Shown here in pieces: positions 52,505 through 63,091 of a DNA stretch of 64,000 nucleotides. This DNA is from Oasisia sp. SBJ-2009 (Eukaryota > Annelida > Polychaeta > Sabellida > Siboglinidae). Position 1 is the stretch's first letter; each line of letters opens with the position of its first letter. The notes beneath the pieces were generated by a model. The model had not been told where the DNA came from. It saw only the letters and a program-made list of their open reading frames with translations, and made no database searches. Where the stretch lies: positions 38,631,426-38,695,425 of the forward strand of contig OZ024865.1 in the NCBI GenBank assembly GCA_964017155.1. The letters are read 5' to 3'. The position numbers were made by a program, and so were the translations under genes.

Positions 52505-55463
52505 CCTCCACGAATAAGGTCGACTCTAGTAATACTCAACTCCTCTAACCAACCAAGATAACTAACTGACCAATTTGTCACGTGCCACACTACCAATATT
52601 TACTACATTGCCTACAATGAAATGGTGTACACAAGCAACTGAAGACATTTCTGTTTAAAAGACCGTTTTCACTATAACAGATTTTTTAAATATCCGAAAT
52701 TTTTATATGTACTTTATTATTACTTTTTACATTGTAATATAACTAACTATTATTTATTTTAATATCTACTATTTTTAATATCTATTACTCAACTATTTTA
52801 TTATTTTTTTATTTGTAATATAATTAACTATTATTTATTTTAATATCTACTATTTTTAATATCTATTAATCAACTATTTTATTTTTATTTTTTTAATTGT
52901 AATATAATTAACTATTATTTATCAGGATTAGTATTTTAGTATTATTAAGGTTAACCCTGCGACCGGCCAGCGAAAATTCAGTTTTGCATACTGTTACAAT
53001 AAAAATCATAACTCTACAAATACTTATCATAAAAATATGAATTATATATCATTTTACTGCCAAATGAATTCTTTATTATAATAAAATTATACTATCTCTA
53101 TTATGTCAGATAATCACGGTGATATTATTAGCTGAGCGTCATCCAAAAAAATATGAAAAAAATAAACGCACTATCCCGTTCCTAAATAATTACTGAGCAA
53201 ACACATTTTCTACTTCCAGTGAGACAAATGTAGCCATACATATTAGCTCCCAAATAAAACAAAAATGAATCAAATCCGTTGAGAACTTTTATTTTTACGA
53301 ATTTTTTTCGACATCGCGGCAGGCCATTTTAGGCCGGCCGATTGCTGCTACATTCGCCACCGGCGCAAACCCGCGTCGCGAACGGCGAGATGTGGCGCTG
53401 ACAAATGGTCGAATTTTCACACCAAAAAGCATCCAAAGTTGTTCTAACTATTTGAACTAGTATAATAGACACATTCTTGAATACTGTCAGTTGTCTTGTC
53501 GAAATATAGACGCGGTAACTTGAGATATTCCGAAGTAAACGTTTGGATATGGAAACTCCTTCGACACGACTGTCCGCCATCTTGTTGTTTACGTCTGGTC
53601 CGGCGGGAAGATGACGCTGTGTTTGAAAGCTTGCTTCTGATTCGCTGGACCAGTTTCATTCACGTGTTTATTTTTCCCTGATTGGGCAAGAACAGAGCTT
53701 TCTGTTGGTACCACGTATGTGGGGGTCGGGCCTTTATGAATGGGTGCGTAAATTCGTCACGGAAGGCGTAGTAAACCATCCAAATTTGGGCATCAAATTT
53801 ATCACGTGTTTTGTCCGGCCGCGTGTAACTTGCTGTCATTCAAACTGCTCATGAATAAATATACACCATTTTGAAAACTCTGTCAGCTATCCGATGATAC
53901 CAAATGTGCGCGGGTCGGTTACTGATTACGCAAACGAAAAATGTGTTCCAGGTTTTGCCGATCCCAGGGTTAATGTTATTTATTTATATTGAATTTTTTT
54001 TACTGATCTATTTATTTTACAACTACGTCTCTATTTGTAATTTTTAGGTAGTCTGTATATTCATGTAAGGTGTAATGTGCCTCTGAATGGTTTTATTGCT
54101 AGAGATATGGCATAGACAAATACTGTATTTATTATTATTATTACTATACATGTCTGTCATTTCTCATTCAGTTCCGCAAGAAGTCGCTACACTTCTGTCG
54201 AAGCGGCATCCATGACTGGGGTCTGTTTGCCCTCGAGCCAATCGCTGCGGATGAGATGGTGGTCGAGTACGTCGGTCAGGTGATCCGACAGACCGTCGCT
54301 GACCAGCGGGAGCGGAGATATGAGGCGATGGGACTCGGTAGCAGCTACCTCTTCCGTATCGACCACGACACGATCATTGACGCAACGAAAGACGGAAACA
54401 TGGCGAGGTTCATCAACCACAGCTGTAATGTGAGTGCATTGGCAGGTTCAAAGTTACTTATTTACTTATGCCTTTTCGCTCGCTGGGAGCTTAGGCCATC
54501 GACCAAAGAATGCCACCATTTTCTGTCAGTGGCCATCTTCTCCATTTCTCTCCTGGTGTATCCCATCTCCTTTGTTTCTTATTTGGGCTGCTTTGTTTGC
54601 TTCAAACATGGTTCTCACGTTCCATGTTCCGATTTTTTACATTTTCTTGTAAGACAGAAAGGGTATCGGCGATGTAGCTTCCTTACGGCTTTCACTGCAT
54701 GGCGTCATACTCTCCCCAGGAGGCCCTCCCTCCCTCTCCCAAATGGTCGATGTTTTCGTAACAATCTGTTTTTTACAGGAAAGGGTTGGTAGCCCTTTGC
54801 CCAACCCTCATTTCTCGGCCGGGCTTGAGATCGTCCATGGCAGAGTTAGATTCAAAGTAAATTACCTATAATGTTTGGTTTGTTGTAAAAAATGCATTTA
54901 TTTGTCTTAGCATGTCCAGCAAATCATATTAACTGGTCCACATGAGTGAAATAAAGATAAAATTGTATTGTTAAACTCTCTCATATTGGTAACGAAGTTA
55001 AGGTGATGTTCAGAAAGTCACTAGAATAAGTTAGCTATTGACACATGAAGCTTTACACATGTTTTTGTTTTTAAGGAACTTTTAGAGATTTGTTGAAAAG
55101 TTTTGAAAATATATATTGAATTCTTGCTAGGAGATCACATGGATCTCAGATCAAAAAATTACATAAAGTGTACTACATATGTCTACTACATATGTATATG
55201 GAATATATTGTTAATTTCGTACAAAAATATAGTGTATATGTTAGCCAGTTTGTTTGAGAATCAGTGGTATAAATATTATGTTTTTACAGCCAAACTGCTA
55301 TGCGAAGATCATCAACGTTGATGCCCTAAAGAAGATCGTGATCTACTCGCGACGGGAGATCAAAGTGAACGAGGAGGTGACGTACGACTACAAGTTCCCA
55401 ATAGAAGACAAGAAGATCCCGTGCTTCTGTGGCGCGTCGGGCTGCAGAGGATCATTGAACTGA
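35560..55463 (+). CDS. SETD1: SETD1 histone H3K4 methyltransferase (Set1/COMPASS catalytic subunit)
   Basis: SETD1 deposits H3K4 methylation at promoters as the catalytic subunit of COMPASS. Sixteen exons, all phase-consistent: 35560-35590, 35720-35853, 37282-37377, 37784-37954, 38792-38891, 40080-42121, 43297-43485, 44004-44076, 44555-44653, 45515-45650, 47406-47489, 47785-48965, 49829-49950, 50671-50799, 54172-54429, 55290-55463; 5,019 nt, 1,672 residues (vertebrate SETD1A is about 1,700). Domains in order: N-terminal YKLVLDP and IRDPRSR segment (DPR motif linked to WDR82 binding in vertebrates); RRM at about 90-178; long Pro/Arg-rich disordered region; [13 protein letters not shown]; acidic stretch about 985-1023; N-SET about 1370-1529; WDR5-binding Win motif GAARTEGYY at 1446; SET about 1535-1652 with NHSCNPNC and TYDYKF; post-[16 protein letters not shown]. 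The single gene represents both SETD1A and SETD1B of vertebrates. Confidence 0.96.
37282..37954 (+). CDS. SETD1: SETD1 exons 3-4: DPR motif and first half of the RRM
   Basis: Exon 3 (37282-37377) gives [18 protein letters not shown] and LLPIPKFK. Exon 4 (37784-37954) gives [20 protein letters not shown] and [14 protein letters not shown], covering RNP2-like and RNP1-like strands. An AT-rich intron of about 400 bp separates them. Confidence 0.93.
38792..38891 (+). CDS. SETD1: SETD1 exon 5, second half of the RRM
   Basis: Encodes [20 protein letters not shown] and [13 protein letters not shown], equal to the VLFTSTRGAKE segment of vertebrate SETD1. Phase 0 in, 1 out. Confidence 0.93.
39313..39642. 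mobile_element. Foldback MITE in SETD1 intron 5
   Basis: Arms of more than 140 bp begin attgtagtataatttaac and are inverted at the right end (gttaaattatactacaat). They share cctcagatttcgg and tggtgtcacgtgtg. The central spacer is about 80 bp. Confidence 0.85.
39674..40037. mobile_element. MITE with AGGGTCCGTAC ends in SETD1 intron 5
   Basis: Ends agggtccgtac and gtacggaccct, extended outward by inverted atatatc. Same family as 24237-24585. Its right edge is only 42 bp from the acceptor of SETD1 exon 6, so the element sits at or beside the branch-point region. Confidence 0.8.
40080..42121 (+). CDS. SETD1: SETD1 exon 6, large disordered exon
   Basis: 2,042 bp, GC-rich, unlike the surrounding AT-rich introns. 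Encodes [20 protein letters not shown], an Arg/Asp/Glu block ([16 protein letters not shown]), Pro-rich tracts, and at the end [20 protein letters not shown] with [17 protein letters not shown], a conserved SETD1 helical segment. Other-frame ORFs here are shadows. Confidence 0.95.
42122..43296 (+). other. SETD1 intron 6
   Basis: AT-rich. Contains two repeated gggatgaaaattactgaatg-type units (about 42840 and 42945). No RNA gene or exon seen. Confidence 0.6.
43297..44653 (+). CDS. SETD1: SETD1 exons 7-9
   Basis: Exons 43297-43485, 44004-44076 and 44555-44653. They encode [20 protein letters not shown], the conserved [37 protein letters not shown] and the acidic [19 protein letters not shown]. 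Between 43.69 and 43.89 kb lies a LINE-like fragment. Confidence 0.9.
45515..47489 (+). CDS. SETD1: SETD1 exons 10-11, acidic
   Basis: 45515-45650 gives an almost uninterrupted Asp/Glu tract ([20 protein letters not shown]); 47406-47489 gives [20 protein letters not shown]. Phases 1 in, 2 and 2 out. Confidence 0.88.
46690..46900 (-). repeat. tRNA-derived SINE (second type) in SETD1 intron 10
   Basis: Minus-strand head GGGGAGCGCTGGTCGCTCC with a decayed B box (gggtcgattatacc), body as in the 14.3-kb copy (gaaactgcctaagttc on plus). Confidence 0.6.
47785..48965 (+). CDS. SETD1: SETD1 exon 12, ending in the N-SET domain
   Basis: Encodes [20 protein letters not shown], repeated (E/A)(H)NYF/C..P motifs ([20 protein letters not shown]), then the N-SET core [36 protein letters not shown] and [14 protein letters not shown], followed by the basic PKKKRRH. 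Confidence 0.95.
49602..49797. repeat. Partial copy of the 3738-4058 inverted-repeat element
   Basis: Starts agggctttatgcagg and shares several 15-20 bp blocks with the GPN3-intron copy. It stops 31 bp before the acceptor of SETD1 exon 13. Confidence 0.65.
49829..50799 (+). CDS. SETD1: SETD1 exons 13-14: Win motif and pre-SET helix
   Basis: 49829-49950 encodes [20 protein letters not shown] and onward, with the Ala-Arg-Thr-Glu WDR5-interaction motif. 50671-50799 encodes [20 protein letters not shown] and [10 protein letters not shown]. The intron between them holds a degenerate 'gtcactacatcatgtc' repeat. Confidence 0.94.
49990..50665 (+). repeat. Degenerate short-unit minisatellite
   Basis: Irregular units of tgtcactacatcatgtc / tctatacattacatcaatat fill SETD1 intron 13 and create long ORFs rich in Cys, His and Val in all frames. 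Not coding. Confidence 0.85.
50820..52015 (+). repeat. ~41-bp minisatellite in SETD1 intron 14
   Basis: About 28 units of gttagatccatgtgagattg + tgtttgtgtttatctgtcag(t), with shorter variants. The array starts right after the exon 14 donor. Confidence 0.92.
52326..52501 (+). repeat. Compound (AC)n / (ACACC)n / (AC)n microsatellite
   Basis: Around 75 bp of AC dinucleotides, about 55 bp of ACACC pentamers, then AC again. Confidence 0.95.
52955..53969. mobile_element. piggyBac-like MITE in SETD1 intron 14
   Basis: TTAA on each side (52951-52954 and 53970-53973), ends ccctgcgaccggc and the inverted gccgatcccaggg. 1,015 bp, no transposase. Interior related to 24810 onward. Confidence 0.82.
54172..54429 (+). 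CDS. SETD1: SETD1 exon 15, SET domain core
   Basis: Encodes [40 protein letters not shown] and [16 protein letters not shown] and the Asn-His-Ser-Cys SAM/substrate motif are intact, indicating an active methyltransferase. Confidence 0.97.
54480..54850. repeat. Likely LINE 3' fragment in SETD1 intron 15
   Basis: Composition and phrases such as ggtagccctttgcccaaccc resemble retroelement untranslated sequence. No open frame. Identity not established. Confidence 0.35.
55290..55463 (+). CDS. SETD1: SETD1 last exon: SET end and post-SET
   Basis: Encodes [38 protein letters not shown] and the post-SET zinc cysteines (CFCGASGC), with the family-typical terminus RGSLN and TGA. Confidence 0.97.
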   Translation, partial: PNCYAKIINVDALKKIVIYSRREIKVNEEVTYDYKFPIEDKKIPCFCGASGCRGSLN

Positions 55464-55489
55464 GGTTGAAATCGTTGCGAACGTGATCT

Positions 55490-55800
55490 GAAGATCATTG
55501 AACTGCAGCATGAGGTGTGGTACTGTTCCTGGTTGTGCGGATCATTGAATTGTGGCAGACACTAAGGATCATTGATCTGCAGTGGAACCTGAAGATCTCT
55601 GAAATGTGGTAGTAACAAAGGATCATTGACCTGCGGTGGACACTGAGGATCATTGATCTGCAGTGGAAACTGAGGATAACTGAACCATGATGGAAACTGA
55701 GGATCATTTAACAGTGGAATCTGATGTCCACTGAAATGTGGAAACTATTGGTTACTGTACAGTGGTAGAAACTGAGGATCATTGAACTGTGGTGGAAAAT
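55490..55800 (+). repeat. Degenerate repeat in the SETD1 3' UTR
   Basis: About ten 25-35 bp units containing ggatcattga followed by actgcagtggaaactga variants. The first unit resembles the coding end (ggatcattgaactga), so the array appears seeded from the stop-codon region. Confidence 0.75.
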
Positions 55801-56661
55801 GTCATAACTGTAGGACACTCGAGAAATTTGACGGCATTACAAATGTAATGTGTCCTTCGGTAAAAGGGATCATTGATCTCAGGTAACTGTAGCTGGACAG
55901 AGTTGACAATAGTTGGAAAAATAGTGCAACGAATGCCCTCGACTGGAGTGAGATTATTTAACCGGGCTGGTGGTCAGTAACTTTAGACGGTTACTGACGT
56001 CAGTAGCCGCAGATAACTACTGATAAGGTGCATCAGCTCAGGGGGGCTGGTTATTCAGCACTGGACTGTTGCCTGTCATAATGTTTAAAAGCACAAAGGG
56101 GCTCAACTTGGTGGCAATATCGCCGAACATTCTGCAGCTGCGTAATGTTAACGTAAAACGTACTGTACGTGTGATTGTGAATTCGGTGGTCATGTTAGAC
56201 CGTGTATATTTTTGTTGTGTTCATTAACAACTGGAAAACGGTTGTTCTGTCTGAGAGGATGTCGTATTACTGGCTGTTCTAAGTTAGTACTGATACAGTC
56301 GGAACAGGCAGTCGTGAATCAAGGTTGTACATGGGATATGTATCGACGGAGACAATGGACGGGAAGTGGTCCTATCAACCAAGCAGCATTCAAATCTTAT
56401 CACCAGGATTCTGTCGTAGTAGTGTAGAGTAGTCGTGCACTCGAAACTGGACTTTCTCCGTAGATGCCTTCCTGGTTCGGATGACAGTGATCATCTTGGT
56501 GTGTAAATTGTGCAGGTATACATTGGATAGTGTCTGTCGCACTGGGGTGTGTTTATGGTAAGTCTGATTGGTTGGACATATGTTATGTACTGAGTTGTTT
56601 AGTTGCAAAAGAGGCAGTGCGTTTGTAGTGTAAATATAGTGTTTCTTTGTACAGTTTTGTA

Positions 56662-56667
56662 AATAAA
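56662..56667 (+). terminator. Poly(A) signal for SETD1
   Basis: AATAAA in gtaaataaaatac, about 1.2 kb after the stop. Confidence 0.6.
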
Positions 56668-56699
56668 ATACACAACATGCCATTTGTTTTTATCATGTT

Positions 56700-58279
56700 T
56701 TGTTTCGACATGTAGCAGCAATTTTGTGTTTTTAACAGCAGTGTTTAATGTTTTTTGAGTGATTTGCAATAGAAAATGATACCTAGTATTAATTCTATTC
56801 AGTGTTTCGCTTTCAGTTCTCTGTAGTTATTTATTGCCGGTCATGCATATAATTACATAGGCTTATATCTAATTACATGTACTGGAATGGCTAAACATGT
56901 ATTTGTAAATGATTTTTGCTACATGTGGATTAGTTTCTATGGTGATATCCATGTTTGACCAATAGATATTACCCAGAAAATGGAAGAAAACTGGTTCTAA
57001 TAAAGAAATCCTGTCACTTTCATTTTGAAATGAACCCCAATCTCACTGCTGGTTGTTTAGTATTGATGTTGTCATCAAAATTAATTGGCACTGCTCGTCC
57101 AAAGGTGTAATCACTGCACATAAAACTTATCAAGCTTGTTTATGTAAGCATAGATGACTTGCCAAAATAGTCGATAAGAATTTTAGCTACAACCCACAAA
57201 ATTAGTAGCAAAGTAATTTACAGGTGTGTATATTTTCAAAATACCCCACAGTTGTCACTTTTCATGGGGGAAATCAGTTGTTTGAAACATAAAACATAAT
57301 GTTTGTATAATGCATAAAAACGTAACCTAGTAACTGCAGGTATGAAGCATGCATGGGAAATACTTCGGGAAATATCACATTCTACTAAGCTAATATTACC
57401 ATTTTGCTCTACATAGAAGTTAAAACAAACCTGCCATGTTATTTAATTGTTATTGCATTACTAATTCAATATATTCAATAAATCTCTCAGACACTGGACG
57501 GGGCCCTTTGCAGGGCATTTAAAGTCCGAGAAATAGTGAGTCCACTACAAGTTACACACTTGCCCCCTGTGTGGGATCTTATCTTCCCCTGGCATAGACA
57601 CCAGATAGAAGGGACCACTGGCTTTTAGTGTCTCTTCCGAAAGACACAGACAGGCAAATGGACAACTGCTACAAAGAATATTTCGAGGATCTCAACGGAA
57701 ACTCCTCGGTGTTTTCAACAACATTCCACAACAGAGTGTTAGAACTGAACTCGGTGAACTACTATACCACATGGTGGGTACTAGTGGTACTAAGCCAAGC
57801 TTTCAATAGTGGGCTGGGTCCAGTTTCCAGTTAGGATTCTCCTTAACCATAGTTTGTGCGTGCGGGCGAGTGTATGGCAGACTTCCGAAATAAGTTATCT
57901 GTTCATAACTGATTCATGGGACAGTGTAAACGTTATAAAGACGTCCTCAAATCATAGGAATCAGTTGACTCTATGGCTCTGTCACCTAATAAAATGGTGT
58001 TCACTCCCATAAAATGGCACAAACAAGTCAAAATCATTCGGATTCCAAGAAAATATAATAACATACTAAACAAATGTAGTGGAGCATATGCTTATAGTTA
58101 TAACTATATATATGGGACAGACAGTTTTGTAGGCAGTAAAGCCAGTATGCCCATGGCATATGGCGATGATATCGAGTTGCCGGCGAATTTTGCGCGAGTC
58201 TTGCGAGTTTTGTGAATGTTATTTGTTTTAGTTTAATATTTTAATGTAGTAATTAATTTATTTTGTAACCTATAGGTAT
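56700..58279. other. Intergenic DNA
   Basis: No gene seen. 57535-57660 holds a SINE body (ccccctgtgtgggatcttat, gacaccagatagaagg) like that at 14.25-14.4 kb. Confidence 0.6.
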
Positions 58280-59857
58280 CACAGGCGTCGATCGGTGGGG
58301 GACGGAAGGGACGTGTCCCCCCCACTTTTCAGGGTGGGGGGACAGCATAGGAATTGTCCCCCCCACTTTTCAGTTCAGACAAATTGCGTGGTTTATAGCC
58401 TGATTCAACACTCCTCTCTCTTAAAAGCCACTACATAGGACTAGCTAGACAATAAACTCGCGATAGGAAGCTCAGCAAAGTTATTTATCGCAAATTAACA
58501 CAACGAGGAAAACAGGTTTTGAGGCATGTTTAGCTGTTAGTGCGCCATAATCCGTGATAGTTATTTATACAAACATAATATATTAATGTATTGAACAACA
58601 TTTTAGACAACTCTTCATAGTAGTCATCACAGGAGAGATATCGAACAGCCTGTGGCATTTATACCAAAAATGCTTTGTTATTTCGCTGCACACAGATTAT
58701 TTTTAATTTGTCGCGCATATGCAGAAAGGACAATCGGAAAGTTTATAACTACCGGAAAAATGTAAGCTGCTGCCGGGCTCTATCAACCTTGTGTTGATAT
58801 TATTAATAGGCTCTAGCCATCAAGCACATTTTAAATGATGAAATTTGTGTTGCACTTTCACCACTCGCCTGCTTGATGCTTATCGCCTACGACAGAAGTG
58901 GCGTATTCCTGCACTTTCGGTAACCTATTCCCATTTGAGTGATACAAAATTCTTTGCCAAAATGTTGGATTGGGAAGTTCTACACAGGCACAGCATGGGC
59001 GTCGGTCAGTGGGGGACGAGGCGGACGCTGACCACCCCACGGCTTGAGGGGGTCAGCATAGGAAATGTCCTCGTACTTTTTCAGTTCTTAAACAAATTTA
59101 TAGGCATATATAGCGAGACTGATCACTCCCCTCTCTTAAAAACCCTACATCGGTTTAGTAGTAAAATTAATAATAAAATAAATTGCTTGGTTGGCAGCAA
59201 CCCGCAACTTGATCTAAGTCCAGTAAATATTCATCATGCCGGGCTCTGTCATTTTGCACCCTTGTATTGATATATAGCCATCAAGCACATAATAGATTAT
59301 TAATTTTCGTTTGCCCTGTCACCCCTTGGATTGCAGCCTGGTCGCCCTGGTGGATATGTATATCGCCTACGGCGGAACCAGAGGATATATGCACTTTGTG
59401 TAATTTGATTTCATTTTAGTGATGACAAATTTCTTAGCCAAACGGTGGGATTGGGCAGTCATACACAGACACCCCTGTAAGCTCTGCATCTTGTCACTCT
59501 ATGAATCAGGCAACCACTGTTGGGTCCAAAGTCTACCCCCAAATGTTCAGTGATTGGGGTAGACCCCTCTTCAAATATATGTTGCCAATATAACTATTAT
59601 AAATAGCATAACATAAAGGCTATTTTTAGTTTAGAATTAGCACCAGACCAATAATGAATTATGTTTTATATGTAATAATGTGTATTTCAGGTCATATATA
59701 TTATTTATTTATATATTTATATATAATATATGATTATTATTATAATATATATTATATGATATATATATATAAAATATTATATATATTATGCATACATATA
59801 TGTGTATATAAATTGGTCCACCGTCCCCCCACTTTTAAAACCGGATCGACGCCCCTG
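58280..59857. mobile_element. Non-autonomous hAT element
   Basis: 8-bp target duplication ATAGGTAT on both sides (58272-58279, 59858-59865) and imperfect inverted ends cacaggcgtcgatc / caggggcgtcgatcc, the CA(G)GGGCG start typical of hAT. The left terminal region is partly duplicated inside (about 58994-59160). The interior encodes no transposase. Confidence 0.85.
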
Positions 59858-60082
59858 ATAGGTATTAATATAGCTATACATATTATAGTGTGTATGTGTA
59901 TATAAGATGTGTGGATCGAGCGGATTGGCGCCTATATATAGGTTTTCGTTTTCATTGTTTATGTCACAAAGTGAAAGACCGCATGGAGGAACCCTATGTA
60001 TATACATACGGATCTCGAGGTCTGTCAATCATCCTGTGACCGACCAATGAACAGCCGTTCCCGTGGGAGGTAGGCGTGGCGA

Positions 60083-60266
60083 ATGTTGTTAACGCGACCG
60101 GCGACGCTGTTGGTCTCCCTGCCCGCCGCGAGTGAGTCTGGCACAAGCAAGATGGCACGACAACTCTGGTCCCGAGAGATCGAGTTTGTTTTGGCGTGTA
60201 TCGGCAATGCCGTGGGCCTGGGAAACCTATGGCGCTTCCCCTACCTATGCTACAGCAGCGGAGGCG
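60083..60266 (+). CDS. SLC6-family Na+/Cl--dependent transporter, first coding exon
   Basis: From ATG 60152 it reads [19 protein letters not shown] and [20 protein letters not shown], the TM1 signature of neurotransmitter:sodium symporters (unwound helix with the Na+ and substrate sites). Donor GGCG|gtaagt in phase 1. An in-frame ATG at 60083 could add 23 residues; the inner one, preceded by aag, gives the usual short N-terminus. The rest of the gene lies beyond the window. Substrate (GABA, glycine, taurine, creatine and so on) cannot be told from one exon. Confidence 0.85.
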
Positions 60267-60850
60267 GTAAGTTCGGGGATTCCGGAAGTGCGTGCCGTCT
60301 GCTATTTATAGCGCAAGGAGGCGCCATTAATTCATTTCGCGGCGATCGTAAAAATGCCGCACGTGCCGGTCTAATTCGTGACAGCGGCATTTCTCATATT
60401 GTGCAAACAATCACAACGCAACGGAGAGGTTATATAAACTCTGTAAACCGCACGTACGCAAGTCGATATCAATTGTGTGTACATATAATATTAATCGCAT
60501 TGATGAGCGCTGCCGGCTCGGTCGAGGGGCCAACCTATCATGACTCATGTTCAAGTAGTCTATTCAAACAAGGTCATAGTACACATAGAAGTCATAGTCA
60601 TAATTATACATAATGACATCGTACTTGAGGCCTAGCCTTAGCGCTAGGCATAGGGCGTGTAATAGATACTAAAGTAAAGATAGCATAGTAGATAGTATAG
60701 AACCTAGCATGGCCTATAGTCTATCGTGTAGGCTACGTAGGCCCTACAGGCCCTATGGCGATGCCGGTTAAATTAGGTTTTTAATAACGTCATTCGAACA
60801 TTACTTATTTATTTAAAAACAATCGACTGTTCTAGCTTATATGTGTCTGT

Positions 60851-60894
60851 AACATATCATTCTCATACATAGGGCACGTTTTCCATATCTTAGC
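60851..60894 (+). repeat. Left 44-bp direct repeat of the LINE
   Basis: Starts aacatatcattctcatacat and ends ccatatcttagc; identical to 63719-63762. Interpreted as an unusually long target-site duplication. Confidence 0.85.
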
Positions 60895-60895
60895 T

Positions 60896-61451
60896 ATCAA
60901 AAAGGATATCATCACAAAGCTGACAGAAATGCCAAAAATGCCACGGCCAGTAAGTGACAGAATCATGACGATGAGACTACCTCTGAGCAAGGACAACTTT
61001 GCTACAATTATCAGCGTGTATGCTCCGACAATGACAAACCCAGATGAAAACAAGGAGGCCTTCTACAACCAGCTCGCAAGTGTGCTCAGGGGCATCCCTC
61101 ATACCGATAAGCTACTGCTGATAGGAGACTTCAATGCGAGGATAGGAAGAGACAATGACAAGTGGCCCTTGGTCATGGGCAAACATGGGATTGGGAAATG
61201 CAACTCCAATGGCGAACTTCTACTGGCTCTGTGCTCTGAGTTCGAACTGATAGTGACGAACACCATGTTCAAGCAGAAGGATGAACGCAAGACCACCTGG
61301 ATGCATCCTCGTTCCAAACACTGGCATATGATAGACTTCATCATCACGAGGTGTCGGGATAAGATGGACATCCACAGCACCCGAGCCATGCGTGGAGCAA
61401 ACTGCTGGACCGATCACCAGATGCTGAGATCAAAAGTGGCTTTCAGAATAT
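60896..61451 (+). pseudogene. LINE endonuclease domain (truncated)
   Basis: Apurinic-endonuclease-like fold: VYAPT, GDFNARIG, and WTDHQML (catalytic Asp-His). The N-terminal part is missing because of 5' truncation, and a stop follows SKVAFRI. Confidence 0.85.
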
Positions 61452-61546
61452 GACAAAAGCACAACAGGCAAGGGACAAATAAGCCGACCAAGCTCAACAC
61501 TGCAAAACTAAGTACCATCAGCCATAGGGAGAGTTTTGAGCAGGAG

Positions 61547-63091
61547 ATGGACAGTGCTCTCGCCCACTGGGAGGAGAAGGAAAACTCAACACCAGACGAG
61601 GAATGGGCAGCTCTGCAGCAGGTTGTGTACAACACAGCCAAGACATATCTTGGCAAGCCAGACAGAAAACACCAGGACTGGTTCGACCCCAACGATCAGG
61701 AGCTACAGACTCTTATGAGCAGAAGAGATCAAGCCCACCAGAGAGTGTTGCAAACCAGGAGCACTAGATCCACCACTGCAGCATACAAAGATGCCTGCAG
61801 ACTGCTACAAAAACACACCCGTGCACTGAAGTCGGACTGGTGGGAAAGGAAAGCAGTGGAGCTGCAGAGAGCTGCCGACAGTAACAACATGAAGGGCTTC
61901 TACAATGGACTGAAGGAAGTGTGGGGACCCAAAAAGAAGGGACCTGTTCAACTGAAATCAGCAGATGGAATGGAAACCTTCTCTGACAGCAAGAGAGTTG
62001 TGGCAAGATGGAGTGAACACTTCCAGAAGCTACTCAACGTCCCTGGCGACATAGATCACGAAGCTCTGGACAACATCCCGCAGCGCATTACCAAGACAAG
62101 CCTTGATGAGATTCCAACTATGGATGAGATGGCTAGAGCAATCGCCAGCCTGAAAGATGGCAAATCACCTGGAGGAGATGGAATTCCTGCAGAAGTATGG
62201 AAGCATGGAGGAGACAATCTGTTCAGCAGACTGCACCAACTAATCACCAATGCCTGGGAGATGGGTTCTGTACCACAAGCATGGAAGGATGCAAGCATTA
62301 TAACCATCTACAAGAAAGGTGATCGAACAGACTGTGGGAACTATAGAGGAATCTCTCTTATTTCCATAGCAGGCAAGATCTTCGCCAGGATCCTCCTCAA
62401 CAGACTATCTACCGACATAACACCAGAGGTAGTTCCGGAGACACAATGTGGCTTCAGAGGTAACCGGAGCACCGTGGATATGATATTTTGTCTCCGACAA
62501 CTACAAGAAAAGTGCATTGAGCAGGACCGACCACTGTACATGGTATTTGTCGACTTCAGTAAGGCGTTCGATACAGTTGGGAGGACCGGACTATGGCAGC
62601 TACTGAAGAAGTATGGCTGCCCAGAGAAGTTCACAACAATGATCGAGGCACTACATACCGGAATGATGGCGACTGTTAATGTTGGAAGGGAAGTCTCGGA
62701 ATCGTTCAGGGTCACAAATGGGGTCAAGCAAGGCTGTGTACTGGCGCCCACGCTCTTTTCCATCTTCCTATCAGCAATGCTCGACAATGCTTTCCGAGAC
62801 ATGGGGGATGGCATCTACATACAGTCCAGACAGAGCGCTGACCTATTCAACGTCGCACACTTCAGAGCGAAGACCAAGACTACACGGATACTGATGAGGG
62901 AGCTGCTGTTCGCAGATGACAGTGCACTGGTTGCACACTCTGCTGAAGAGATGCAGAAAATAATGGATGCTTTTTCCAATGCGTCAAAGAAGTTCGGCCT
63001 GAAGATTAACATCAAGAAGACCGAGGTGCTGTACCAACCCAACTCTACAAGAACCCGAGAGGAGGATATCATGGTTGATGGAAACAGCTGA
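61547..63091 (+). pseudogene. LINE reverse transcriptase
   Basis: Contains KDGKSPGGDGIPAEVWKHGG, NYRGISLISIAGKIFARILL, MVFVDFSKAFDTVGR, GVKQGCVLAPTLFS and the catalytic box ELLFADDSALVAHS (F-A-D-D). Stops at a TGA after VDGNS; the next frame resumes the same protein, so one nonsense change or short frameshift interrupts it. Confidence 0.9.

Noticed and set aside
58845..59270. 141-residue ORF as a hAT transposase
   Set aside because: No RNase-H-like or BED zinc-finger motif; it spans the internal duplicated end.
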